A stretch of 14,723 nt of DNA, taken from NCBI GenBank assembly GCA_963981015.1, contig CAXCCG010000066.1, positions 1 through 14,723 on the forward strand. The letters run 5' to 3'. The notes under the pieces are model-generated. The model was given only the letters and a program-made list of their open reading frames with translations. It was not told the DNA's origin and ran no database searches. Shown here one piece after another: positions 1 to 7,751 of this stretch. Position 1 is the first letter of the stretch. Each line of letters opens with the position of its first letter. A program made the position numbers and the translations under genes. The stretch comes from Thiopontia sp013349825. GTDB taxonomy: Bacteria > Pseudomonadota > Gammaproteobacteria > GCF-002020875.

Positions 1-1735
1 GCTTTTTGGGTGGCATGAGGTCGGTAATCGTCCCCTCTGCCATCTCTGCTGCAAAACAGAGGGTCTCCGAGAGGGTTGGATGGGGGTGGATAGTCAGGCC
101 AATATCTTCCATATCGGCACCCATCTCAATCCCCAACACCGCCTCAGCAATCAACTCCCCTGCATTGGTACCCACCATGGCGACACCAATCAGGCGGCCA
201 CTCTCCTTATCGAACAGCGCCTTGGTCATCCCCTCATCGCGCCCGATACTGAGACTGCGGCCACTCGCTGCCCATGGGAAGGCCCCCTTGGTGAACTCTA
301 TGCCCTGCGCCTTGGCCTCTGTTTCAGTCAGACCTGCCCATGCCACCTCTGGATCAGTATAGGCCACCGATGGAATAGTCAGTGGATCAAACGCTGATTT
401 GTGACCACAGATCACCTCAGCCGCCACCTTCGCCTCATGGGTCGCTTTGTGCGCCAGCATCGGCTGGCCGACGATATCACCAATCGCAAAGATATGGGGG
501 ACATTGGTTCGCATCTGCTTATCTGTGGCGATAAAGCCGTAATCATCCACAGCAACACCAGCACTCTCTGCCCCGATCAGCTTGCCATTCGGCGCACGTC
601 CTACCGAGACCAGCACCACATCAAACACATCTTCTTTGGGGGCTTTCGCACCCTCAAAGCCGACACGAATACCCGCCTCTTCGGCACTCATGCTGGCAAC
701 GCGGGTTTTTAGATAGATATTTTCATAACGCTTGCTGATCCGTTTCTGTAACGGACGAATAATGTCTTTATCGGCACCGGGGATCAGTGAGTCTTGTAGT
801 TCTACTACGGTAATTTTCGATCCCAACGCCTCATAAACCGTCGCCATCTCCAGACCAATGATGCCACCACCAACAATTAATAGTCGCTCTGGCACCTCTT
901 TCAGGCGCAACGCATCGGTGGAATCCCACACACGTGGATCCTCATGAGGGAACACCGGAACCTCTACCGAACGTGAACCCGCAGCGATAATTGCATTTTG
1001 GAAGGAGATGAGCTGGGTACCTTCTGCTGTTTCCACAGAGAGCGTACTTGGTGAGGTAAATTGCCCTTCACCCGTCACCACCTGCACTTTGCGCTGTTTT
1101 GCCAGCATCCCGAGACCACCGGTAAGGCGGTTTACCACCCCCTCTTTCCAACCACGAATTACCTCTACATCAACCTCTGGTTCGGCAAAGCGAACTCCAT
1201 GATCTGCCATCGAACCTGCTTCATTAATCACTTGCGCTGTGTGGAGTAGCGCTTTGGAGGGGATACATCCCACATTGAGACAGACCCCACCAATTGAGGC
1301 ATGACGCTCCACCATCACCACTTTTTTGCCCAGATCGGCAGCGCGGAAGGCGGCAGTATAGCCGCCGGGGCCGGAGCCTAATACCAGCACCTCGGCTTCG
1401 ATATCGGCGGCAGGAGCTGCAAGCCCACTCGCTACGCTCGCCTCAAGCGGAGGGCTGTCTGCTGTTGAACTTGAAGCTTGAGGCTTGTCGCTTGCAGCTT
1501 CACCCTCCATCAACAGAATCAGATCACCCTGCGAGACCTTATCCCCCACAGAAATTTTCAGCTCCTGAACCACTCCAGCCAAGGGCGATGGTATCTCCAT
1601 CGTCGCCTTGTCACTCTCCAGTGAGACCAGAGAGTCCTCTTTCTCAACCGTATCCCCGACGGCTACCAGAACCTCGATCACCTCAACCCCATCAAAATCC
1701 CCGATATCGGGCACCATTATCTCTGTTGTTGTCAT
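1..1735 (-). CDS. lpdA: Dihydrolipoyl dehydrogenase (E3) with N-terminal lipoyl domain, 3' end cut by window edge
   Basis: E3 of pyruvate dehydrogenase; reoxidises dihydrolipoyl groups using FAD and NAD+. I translated 578 codons from the ATG at 1735, with no stop before base 1. Residues 1-77 are a lipoyl domain with the attachment lysine K43 in ESDKA. Residues 79-108 are a low-complexity linker. The flavoprotein core follows: FAD motif GSGPGG (120-125), redox disulfide C152/C157 in GVCLNVGCIPSK, NAD motif VGGGIIGLE (288-296), second FAD motif around AIGD (417-420), and the catalytic pair H552/E557 in HPHPTLSE. The last visible residues are MPPKK, so probably only a few codons are missing. The start overlaps the aceF stop as ATGA (1732-1735), which implies translational coupling. 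The lipoyl-E3 architecture is known from Neisseria and related proteobacteria. The linker is encoded by a repeat-like element, described separately. Confidence 0.96.
   Translation of the reverse strand, partial: MTTTEIMVPDIGDFDGVEVIEVLVAVGDTVEKEDSLVSLESDKATMEIPSPLAGVVQELKISVGDKVSQGDLILLMEGEAASDKPQASSSTADSPPLEASVASGLAAPAADIEAEVLVLGSGPGGYTAAFRAADLGKKVVMVERHASIGGVCLNVGCIPSKALLHTAQVINEAGSMADHGVRFAEPEVDVEVIRGWKEGVVNRLTGGLGMLAKQRKVQVVTGEGQFTSPSTLSVETAEGTQLISFQNAIIAAGSRSVEVPVFPHEDPRVWDSTDALRLKEVPERLLIVGGGIIGLEMATVYEALGSKITVVELQDSLIPGADKDIIRPLQKRISKRYENIYLKTRVASMSAEEAGIRVGFEGAKAPKEDVFDVVLVSVGRAPNGKLIGAESAGVAVDDYGFIATDKQMRTNVPHIFAIGDIVGQPMLAHKATHEAKVAAEVICGHKSAFDPLTIPSVAYTDPEVAWAGLTETEAKAQGIEFTKGAFPWAASGRSLSIGRDEGMTKALFDKESGRLIGVAMVGTNAGELIAEAVLGIEMGADMEDIGLTIHPHPTLSETLCFAAEMAEGTITDLMPPKK
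1415..1499. repeat. 85-bp element with terminal inverted repeats and heptamer tandem units inside lpd
   Basis: The ends are perfect 10-bp inverted repeats, AGCTGCAAGC (1415-1424) and GCTTGCAGCT (1490-1499). Inside lies a second inverted pair, CTCAAGC (1442-1448) and GCTTGAG (1476-1482). Bases 1469-1500 form about 4.5 tandem 7-bp units (ACTTGAA, GCTTGAG, GCTTGTC, GCTTGCA, GCTT). The stretch is open in the lpd frame and encodes roughly residues 79-107, the linker between the lipoyl and FAD domains. The architecture resembles a small non-autonomous or REP-like dispersed element fixed where the protein tolerates it. That origin is inference, since no second copy lies in this window. Confidence 0.6.
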
Positions 1736-3018
1736 CCGAGTAGTACCTTGCAGTAGTCTGTGAGCATTTGGTTAAGCCGGGTAATAAAGCGCGCGCCATC
1801 TGCACCATCAATCACCCGATGGTCATAGGAGAGTGCCAGTGGCAACATCAACCGTGGCTCAAAATCAGCCCCATTCCAGAGTGGTTTAGTTTGTGAACGG
1901 GCCACTCCGAGAATGGCCACCTCCGGGGCATTTACGATCGGGGTAAACTGTGTTCCACCAATCCCGCCCAAACTGGAGATGGAGAAGGTCCCCCCTTGTA
2001 GATCATTGGGCCCCAGTTTCCCGTCACGGGCACGTCCACTGATCTCCATTAGCTCTGCAGCCAGTTCAAAAATACTCTTGCGGTCCACCTCTTTCACCAC
2101 CGGCACCATCAGTCCATTCGGTGTATCCACTGCAACACCAATATTATAGTAGTGCTTGATGATGAGCTGCTCCCCTTCCGGGTCGAGCGATGCATTGAAC
2201 TGAGGAAACTCTTTCAGCGCAGCCACCACCGCTTTCATGATAAAGACCAGTGGTGTCAAGCGTACCTCTTTACGCGCTGCCTCCTCCTTGCTCGACTGAC
2301 GAAATGCCTCCAGATCGGTAATATCGGCCTCATCAAACTGAGTCACATGGGGTACATTCAACCAGCAGGCGTGGAGATGTTTACCCGAAATTTTCTTGAT
2401 ACGAGAGAGCGGTTTCGCCTCAGTTTCACCAAACTTGGTAAAATCAATGACCGGAACCGGAGGAATCACACTCCCTCCAGCAGCTGTGTCCCCTCCAGCC
2501 AGCACCGTCTTCACATACTGTTTCACATCCAGTTTGAGGACACGCCCTTTGGGGCCACTGCCACCCACCCTGGAAAGATCCACACCCAACTCACGCGCAA
2601 AACGGCGAATCGCCGGCGAGGCATGCGCCCGCTTTCCATTGACTGGAGGTGGTGCCAGAGGAGGTGCCTCAACTGGTGTGGGGGTGACTGCAGGTTGAGG
2701 TGCTACGACCTCTGTCGCCGATGTCTCTGCAACAGCAACCTCTTCAACCGTTGGTTTTGCTGCTGTAGTCTCGCCTTGTGCCAGCTCCAGCTCCAAAATC
2801 ACACTCCCCTCAGAGAGTTTATCCCCGACTGAAATCTTCAATATTTTCACCACGCCCGAATAGGGGGAGGGTATCTCCATAGTGGCCTTATCACTCTCCA
2901 GTGAAATCAATGAATCCTCTGCTGCAACCTCATCCCCTGCAGCCACCAGAATTTCAATCACTTCAACTTCACTAAAGTCCCCGATATCGGGTACGACGAC
3001 TGTTGTTAACTCTGCCAT
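1732..3018 (-). CDS. aceF: Dihydrolipoyllysine acetyltransferase (E2 of pyruvate dehydrogenase)
   Basis: 428-residue E2 core subunit; transfers acetyl groups from lipoyl lysine to CoA. Domains in order: one lipoyl domain (about 1-77, lysine K44 in ESDKATMEIPSP), an Ala/Pro/Val-rich linker (about 80-128), a peripheral-subunit-binding domain (about 131-168, ASPAIRRFARELGVDLSRV then GSGPKGRV), a second linker, and the catalytic acyltransferase domain (about 200-428). The active-site motif is SYDHRVIDG (H400, D404). It has a single lipoyl domain, whereas the Escherichia coli protein has three; the second lipoyl domain in this operon is on E3. The Shine-Dalgarno AAGGAG (3034-3029) overlaps the aceE stop codon, 10 nt before the ATG. 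The stop overlaps the lpd start by four bases. Confidence 0.97.
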   Translation of the reverse strand: MAELTTVVVPDIGDFSEVEVIEILVAAGDEVAAEDSLISLESDKATMEIPSPYSGVVKILKISVGDKLSEGSVILELELAQGETTAAKPTVEEVAVAETSATEVVAPQPAVTPTPVEAPPLAPPPVNGKRAHASPAIRRFARELGVDLSRVGGSGPKGRVLKLDVKQYVKTVLAGGDTAAGGSVIPPVPVIDFTKFGETEAKPLSRIKKISGKHLHACWLNVPHVTQFDEADITDLEAFRQSSKEEAARKEVRLTPLVFIMKAVVAALKEFPQFNASLDPEGEQLIIKHYYNIGVAVDTPNGLMVPVVKEVDRKSIFELAAELMEISGRARDGKLGPNDLQGGTFSISSLGGIGGTQFTPIVNAPEVAILGVARSQTKPLWNGADFEPRLMLPLALSYDHRVIDGADGARFITRLNQMLTDYCKVLLG

Positions 3019-3032
3019 CTTCTCTACGCTCC

Positions 3033-5687
3033 TTATCGGACAACTGGATTGGGACGTTCTGGATCAATCCCATATTTGCGAATTGCGTCCGCAACCAACT
3101 TCAGATCGATACTCCCCTCATCAGCCAACGCCTTCAGTGCAGTCACTACAACATAGTTACGATCCACCTCAAAGAAGTCTCGCAACTTCTCACGGGTATC
3201 GCTACGACCATAGCCATCTGTACCCAGCGTCTCATAGCGGCTGGGAATCTCATCACGAATCTGCTCTGCATAGAGGCGAATATAGTCGGTCGAGGCAACC
3301 ACTGGTCCTTTTGCCCCCTCCAGCGAAGCGGCAACATAACTGAGTCGTGGTGTCTCTGCAGGGTGGAGACGGTTCCAACGTGCCACATCCTGACCATCAC
3401 GCGCCAACTCATTGAAGCTGGTTATGCTCCAGACATCTGAAGTGACCCCCCACTCAGACTGCAGCATCTCTGCAGCCGCTTCAACCTCGCGCAGGATGGC
3501 TCCACTACCCATCAATTGCACATGCTTGTCTGTCGCCTCCATCGAGTGAATACGATACATGCCGCGCACAATCCCCTCTTCAACACCTTCCGGCATATCG
3601 GGGTGGACATAGTTTTCATTCATTACACTGATGTAGTAGAAGACATTTTCCTGCTCCTGCACCATACGACGCAGGCCATCCTGAATGATCACCGCCAGTT
3701 CATAACTATAGGTGGGGTCATAAGCAACACAGTTGGGGATGGTTGCAGCAAACAGATGGCTGTGTCCGTCCTGATGCTGTAGCCCCTCACCGTTGAGCGT
3801 GGTACGCCCTGCGGTTCCCCCCATCATGAAGCCACGCGCCTGCATGTCGCCCGCAGCCCACGCCAGATCACCAATACGTTGGAAACCAAACATCGAGTAG
3901 TAGATGTAGAACGGAATCATACTGATGCCATGGTTACTGTAGGCGGTTGCCGCAGCAATCCACTCGGCCATCGCACCCGCCTCATTGATCCCCTCTTGCA
4001 GAATCTGACCCTTGGTATCCTCGCGATACCACATTACCTTATCTGAATCCTCTGGCTCATAGAGCTGACCAGAAGAGGAGTAGATCCCCAGCTGACGGAA
4101 CATCCCCTCCATGCCGAAGGTACGCGCCTCATCAGGAACAATCGGCACAATACGTTTTCCAATCTGCTTGTCTCTTGCCAGCGTTGACAACATACGCACA
4201 AAGACCATGGTGGTGGATAGCTCACGCTTGCCACTACCCTGTATCAGCGCATCAAAGGCCTCTGGCCCCGGCACCACCATAGATGGCGCACTCTGACGGC
4301 GCTCAGGCAGATAGCCGCCCAACTCCCTGCGCCTACCTTGCAGATACTTCATCTCTTCACTTCCCTCATCGGGGCGAATAAAGGGGATCTCCTCCAGATC
4401 ATCATCCTGCACGGGGATCTGAAAACGGTCGCGGAAGCGACGCATATGCTCTACACCCATTTTTTTCTGGGAGTGGGTCGCATTCTGCCCCTCACCCGCT
4501 TCACCCATGCCATACCCTTTGACAGTTTTGGCAAGAATCACCGTCGGCTGCCCACGATGATCCTGCGCCGCCTTATAGGCTGCATAGATCTTGCGCGGAT
4601 CATGGCCTCCGCGAGAGAGCTTCCAGATATCCTGGTCGGTCATATCCGAGACCAGATCCAGCAGCTCTGGGTAGGCTCCAAAAAAGTGTTTACGTACAAA
4701 GGCACCATCTTTCGATTTATAGGCCTGATACTGCCCATCCACCACCTCTTCCATCCGTTTCAACAACAGACCACTCTTATCTTTTGCCAGCAGCGCATCC
4801 CAGCCAGAGCCCCAGATCACCTTGATCACATTCCAGCCAGCACCACGGAATAGCGCCTCCAGCTCCTGAATGATCTTGCCATTACCACGTACCGGTCCGT
4901 CCAGACGCTGCAGGTTACAGTTGATCACAAAGGTGAGATTATCCAGTTTCTCACGCCCCGCCAGAGTGATGGCACCCAGCGACTCCGGCTCATCCATCTC
5001 GCCATCACCGAGATAGGCCCAGACCTGACGCCCCTCCGTATCCAGCACCTCTCTATGGGTGAGGTACTTCATAAAACGGGCCTGATAGATTGACTGGATC
5101 GGTCCCAGCCCCATGGAGACGGTCGGAAACTGCCAAAAATCGCGCATCAACCAGGGGTGTGGATAGGATGAGATCCCCTTGCCATCTGACTCAAAACGGA
5201 AGTTGCTCAGCTGTTCTTCACTGATTCGTCCTTCAAGGAACGCACGTGCATAAATGCCCGGTGCAATATGGCCCTGAAAGAAGACCAGATCGCCCCCCTT
5301 CTCTGCATCGTTCCCCTTGAAGAAGTGGTTGAAACCCACATCATAGAGTGTTGCCGAGGAGGCAAAGCTGGCAATGTGACCACCCACACTACCGGGGCGG
5401 TGGTTGGCCTTTACCACCATCGCCATCGCATTCCAGCGTACCAGTGAGCGGATGCGGTGCTCCAGCTCCTGATCGCCCGGAATCAGCTCCTGCTGTGTCA
5501 CCGGAATGGTATTCACATAAGCCGTATTGGAACTATAAGGGAGATGGACACCCTGACGACGGGCACTATCCATCATCTTCTCAATCAGAAAATGGGCTCG
5601 ATCAGCACCTTCAACCTCAATTACCGATTCCAACGCATCCAGCCACTCCCGCGTCTCTTGCGGGTCGTGATCACTCATCTTAGACAT
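3033..5687 (-). CDS. aceE: Pyruvate dehydrogenase E1 component, homodimeric type
   Basis: 884-residue thiamine-diphosphate E1; decarboxylates pyruvate and reductively acetylates the lipoyl arm of E2. It aligns end to end with the E. coli protein as I remember it (887 residues). Active-site histidines are in GGHIASF (H104) and FQGHIAP (H140). The ThDP/Mg motif starts at GDGEMDEPES (227-236) and continues to NCNLQRLDG. The C-terminal half carries DEARTFGMEG and GEGLQHQDGHSH. I chose the ATG at 5687 because the protein then begins MSKMSDHDPQETREWLDALE, matching family N-termini, and a Shine-Dalgarno GAGGT (5699-5695) sits 7 nt upstream. The frame stays open for 57 more codons upstream, but those residues have no family similarity. 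It is the first gene of aceE-aceF-lpd. Confidence 0.97.
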   Translation of the reverse strand: MSKMSDHDPQETREWLDALESVIEVEGADRAHFLIEKMMDSARRQGVHLPYSSNTAYVNTIPVTQQELIPGDQELEHRIRSLVRWNAMAMVVKANHRPGSVGGHIASFASSATLYDVGFNHFFKGNDAEKGGDLVFFQGHIAPGIYARAFLEGRISEEQLSNFRFESDGKGISSYPHPWLMRDFWQFPTVSMGLGPIQSIYQARFMKYLTHREVLDTEGRQVWAYLGDGEMDEPESLGAITLAGREKLDNLTFVINCNLQRLDGPVRGNGKIIQELEALFRGAGWNVIKVIWGSGWDALLAKDKSGLLLKRMEEVVDGQYQAYKSKDGAFVRKHFFGAYPELLDLVSDMTDQDIWKLSRGGHDPRKIYAAYKAAQDHRGQPTVILAKTVKGYGMGEAGEGQNATHSQKKMGVEHMRRFRDRFQIPVQDDDLEEIPFIRPDEGSEEMKYLQGRRRELGGYLPERRQSAPSMVVPGPEAFDALIQGSGKRELSTTMVFVRMLSTLARDKQIGKRIVPIVPDEARTFGMEGMFRQLGIYSSSGQLYEPEDSDKVMWYREDTKGQILQEGINEAGAMAEWIAAATAYSNHGISMIPFYIYYSMFGFQRIGDLAWAAGDMQARGFMMGGTAGRTTLNGEGLQHQDGHSHLFAATIPNCVAYDPTYSYELAVIIQDGLRRMVQEQENVFYYISVMNENYVHPDMPEGVEEGIVRGMYRIHSMEATDKHVQLMGSGAILREVEAAAEMLQSEWGVTSDVWSITSFNELARDGQDVARWNRLHPAETPRLSYVAASLEGAKGPVVASTDYIRLYAEQIRDEIPSRYETLGTDGYGRSDTREKLRDFFEVDRNYVVVTALKALADEGSIDLKLVADAIRKYGIDPERPNPVVR

Positions 5688-5694
5688 ATTTATT

Positions 5695-5699
5695 ACCTC
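5695..5699 (-). promoter_or_regulatory. Shine-Dalgarno of aceE
   Basis: GAGGT on the minus strand, 7 nt upstream of the ATG at 5687. It decides the aceE start in favour of the 884-residue protein over a 57-residue upstream extension. Confidence 0.8.
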
Positions 5700-5703
5700 A
5701 CCA

Positions 5704-5719
5704 CACACCAGAGGGTGTG
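5704..5719 (-). promoter_or_regulatory. Small hairpin just upstream of the aceE ribosome binding site
   Basis: CACACC (5704-5709) and GGTGTG (5714-5719) pair perfectly around a 4-nt loop. The stem ends 4 nt from the aceE Shine-Dalgarno, in the untranslated leader. It may affect ribosome access or mRNA stability. There is no T-tract, so it is not a terminator. Confidence 0.4.
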
Positions 5720-5807
5720 AATTGATTGTGGTTGGCCCTTTAAGTGCCCCCTTGTTTTGAGAAACACTGTTACCAACCGACTCATACTCGAATATTAGAT
5801 TGGTTCT

Positions 5808-5836
5808 ATGATCGTTTTTTTGGTCGGATAGGTCAA
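5808..5836 (-). promoter_or_regulatory. Candidate sigma-70 promoter of aceE-aceF-lpd
   Basis: On the minus strand, TTGACC (5836-5831, five of six to TTGACA), a 17-nt spacer and GATCAT (5813-5808, four of six to TATAAT). This would give a leader of about 115 nt before the aceE ATG. The position and spacing are right; the -10 is imperfect. Confidence 0.4.
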
Positions 5837-5961
5837 GGGCACCACTACGAATGCACATTGAGGTGTTATTACTTATGGGGCGAAAATAGCTGCAATTTAT
5901 GACATGATTGCACCCGAATCACCCTCCAAATAACTCTTTGAACAACTTTTTAAAGAACTCC

Positions 5962-5979
5962 ATGATGAGCAAACCATGA
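5962..5979 (+). other. Five-codon mini-ORF whose stop overlaps the pyrC start
   Basis: ATG ATG AGC AAA CCA TGA. The TGA (5977-5979) overlaps the pyrC ATG (5976-5978) as ATGA, the classic layout for translational coupling. A weak purine run (AAAGAA, 5952-5957) precedes it. pyrC has no other clear Shine-Dalgarno. It could be a leader peptide or pure chance. Confidence 0.25.
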
Positions 5980-7013
5980 CCAATATCATCACCCTCATAC
6001 GCCCCGATGATTGGCACCTCCACCTACGGGATGGGGCCTCTATGCGGTCAGTAGTCGCCGCCAGTGCAGCAGAATTTTCACGCGCGATTATCATGCCCAA
6101 CCTCTCCCCCCCAGTCACCACCACCACGGCTGCAGAGGCGTATCACTCACGCATTCTTGATGCACTTCCCGAAGGGGTCCATTTTACCCCGTTGATGACA
6201 CTCTACCTGACTGACAATACTACTGCAGAAGAGATCGAGCGGGCCTCAGTATCCTCCCACATTGTTGCAGCGAAACTTTACCCTGCGGGGGCCACCACTA
6301 ACTCTGATTCAGGGGTAACCGACATCGAGAATATCCTTGAACCACTTCAGGCGATGGCTAATGCGGGAATGCCGCTACTGGTTCACGGTGAGGTGACAGA
6401 TCCCGCAATTGACCTGTTCGACCGTGAGGCGGTTTTCATTGAACAGGTGCTTGCACCGTTGATTGAACAAATTCCATCATTGAAGGTGGTATTTGAGCAT
6501 ATCACCACCGAACAGGGGGTACGCTTCGTCCAGCAGGCACCCTCTACGGTCGCCGCAACCATTACCGCACACCACCTGTTAATGAACCGGAATGCGATGT
6601 TTCAGGGTGGGATGCGCCCCCACTACTACTGCCTCCCGGTACTGAAACGGGAACAACACCGCCTTGCTCTGGTCGAAGCGGCTACCAGTGGCAGTCCGAA
6701 ATTCTTCCTCGGTACCGATAGCGCCCCCCATCCACAACACGCTAAAGAGAGTAGTTGTGGGTGTGCCGGAATGTATACCGCACACAGTGCCATGGCGCTC
6801 TACGCGGAGGTCTTTGACAAGGTGGATGCCCTTGATAAGCTGGAGGGATTTGCCAGTCTCCATGGGCCCGATTTTTATAATTTGCCCAGAAATAGAGGAA
6901 CTCTTACTCTGGTTCGAGAGGAGTGGAATGTGCCGCAACAACTCCCCTTTGGCACAGAGTTTGTGGTTCCATTTCGTGCCGGGGAGAGCGTCCACTGGAG
7001 TCGTAGAGAGTAA
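5976..7013 (+). CDS. pyrC: Dihydroorotase, class II
   Basis: 345-residue zinc amidohydrolase; cyclises N-carbamoyl-aspartate to dihydroorotate in pyrimidine synthesis, in the cytosol. All metal ligands are present: H14 and H16 in DDWHLHLRDG, the lysine to be carboxylated K100 in AAKLYPAGATTNS, H137 in VHGEV, H175 in FEHITT and D248 in LGTDSAPH. The substrate loop TAHHLLMNRN and GGMRPHYYCLP are also intact. These residues sit two positions earlier than in the E. coli enzyme, and the length is near the family's. It stands alone between the divergent pdh operon and convergent rppH, not in a pyr operon. The start is supported by the family N-terminus, but the upstream ribosome binding site is weak and a five-codon ORF overlaps the ATG. 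Confidence 0.97.
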   Translation: MTNIITLIRPDDWHLHLRDGASMRSVVAASAAEFSRAIIMPNLSPPVTTTTAAEAYHSRILDALPEGVHFTPLMTLYLTDNTTAEEIERASVSSHIVAAKLYPAGATTNSDSGVTDIENILEPLQAMANAGMPLLVHGEVTDPAIDLFDREAVFIEQVLAPLIEQIPSLKVVFEHITTEQGVRFVQQAPSTVAATITAHHLLMNRNAMFQGGMRPHYYCLPVLKREQHRLALVEAATSGSPKFFLGTDSAPHPQHAKESSCGCAGMYTAHSAMALYAEVFDKVDALDKLEGFASLHGPDFYNLPRNRGTLTLVREEWNVPQQLPFGTEFVVPFRAGESVHWSRRE

Positions 7014-7051
7014 CCTCTCGCAGATCATCCTGAATTATTTTCTATCCCGCA

Positions 7052-7083
7052 GAGGCTATGAATTGAAGAGGCTATGACTTGAA
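7052..7083. repeat. Tandem 16-bp direct repeat between pyrC and rppH
   Basis: GAGGCTATGAATTGAA (7052-7067) is followed directly by GAGGCTATGACTTGAA (7068-7083), with one mismatch. It lies in the 93-bp convergent intergenic space. The second copy runs into a small 5-bp hairpin, CTTGA-AAAA-TCAAG (7078-7091). Probably a slippage duplication. Confidence 0.7.
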
Positions 7084-7106
7084 AAATCAAGAAAAGGAGC
7101 AGTAGT

Positions 7107-7631
7107 TTATCTGGTTCGGCACTGCAATCGGTACTTGTCGGGCAGCCTGCGTTTTCCCTTCGGCAGCCCCAAATAAGAGAGTTCGCAGAGTGCATTTCGA
7201 TAGACACTTTTTTTGAAGTAGACCACATCACCAATTGGAGCCCAGTAATCTACCCAGCGCCAAGCATCAAACTCCGGGTGGTCTACACAATCCAGCTGAA
7301 CCGCCTCATCTTCTACAACAAGGCGCAGCAGAAACCATTTCTGCTTCTGTCCAATACAGAGTGGACGATTTCCGCTGCGGATACAGCGTTTGGGAAGTTG
7401 GTATTTCAGCCAGCCACGGGTCTGCCCAAGCAACTCTACATGCTCAGGTAGCAGTCCAACCTCTTCGTACAACTCCCGATAGACGGCCTGTTCAGGTGTC
7501 TCATCGTCGTCAATGCCTCCCTGCGGAAACTGCCAGCCATCCTGCCCGATTCTTCGAGCCCAAAACAGTTTTCCCTTTCGATTGATGACGATGATACCTA
7601 CATTGGGTCGATATCCGTTTTCGTCAATCAC
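7107..7631 (-). CDS. rppH: RNA pyrophosphohydrolase (Nudix)
   Basis: 174-residue Nudix hydrolase; removes pyrophosphate from the 5' triphosphate end of mRNAs and so starts decay. The complete Nudix box spans residues 38-60, from GGIDDDE through REL-x-EE-x-GL. Family marks include GYRPNVGIIV at 6-15, GQDGWQFPQGG, the segment LPKRCIR, and the conserved CIGQKQKWFLLRL. I chose GTG at 7631, giving MIDENGYRPN, which matches the E. coli N-terminus MIDDDGYRPN as I recall it. A GGTGG motif lies 5 nt upstream. In-frame TTG (7643) and GTG (7640) codons further up would add four or three residues. It is convergent with pyrC and divergent from the HAD phosphatase gene; the pairing with that phosphatase is also seen, from memory, in Pseudomonas. 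Confidence 0.95.
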   Translation of the reverse strand: MIDENGYRPNVGIIVINRKGKLFWARRIGQDGWQFPQGGIDDDETPEQAVYRELYEEVGLLPEHVELLGQTRGWLKYQLPKRCIRSGNRPLCIGQKQKWFLLRLVVEDEAVQLDCVDHPEFDAWRWVDYWAPIGDVVYFKKSVYRNALCELSYLGLPKGKRRLPDKYRLQCRTR

Positions 7632-7706
7632 AACAACCACCAATAATTAATTCTGTTTAATCTATTTTTTCAGTCTACCACAGAAGTTGAGCAGTGGGGC
7701 TTACGG

Positions 7707-7712
7707 TACAAT
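7707..7712 (+). promoter_or_regulatory. Candidate -10 element for the HAD-ClC-hemJ operon
   Basis: TACAAT, five of six to TATAAT, 40 nt upstream of the HAD start at 7752. A TTGAGC at 7687-7692 leaves only a 14-nt spacer, so the -35 is not convincing. Nothing better is visible in the 120-bp gap shared with rppH. Confidence 0.3.
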
Positions 7713-7751
7713 ACTCTGATTACAGAACCTCAATTGCGGAGTAGATACGCT

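Noticed and set aside
2152..2832. Long plus-strand open frame (226 codons) opposite aceF
   Set aside because: It is antisense to a well-supported gene and has a Cys/Arg-rich translation with no family features: a codon-usage shadow. Other frames opposite lpd and aceE were rejected on the same grounds.
5772..5824. PdhR-type operator upstream of aceE
   Set aside because: Half-sites ACCAA (5772-5776) and TTGGT (5800-5804, 5820-5824) exist, but not at the 3-nt spacing of the known palindrome.
5688..5858. 57-codon upstream extension of aceE beginning MCIRSG
   Set aside because: It has no resemblance to E1 N-termini and contains the candidate -10 region. The ATG at 5687 has a good Shine-Dalgarno and the family start.
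7632..7643. TTG and GTG starts adding three or four Val residues to rppH
   Set aside because: GTG 7631 gives the conserved MIDENGYRPN N-terminus and has a purine-rich GGTGG at suitable distance.
7734..7751. TTG start for the HAD phosphatase
   Set aside because: ATG 7752 begins right at the conserved first strand and has GGAG upstream; the six extra residues have no support.
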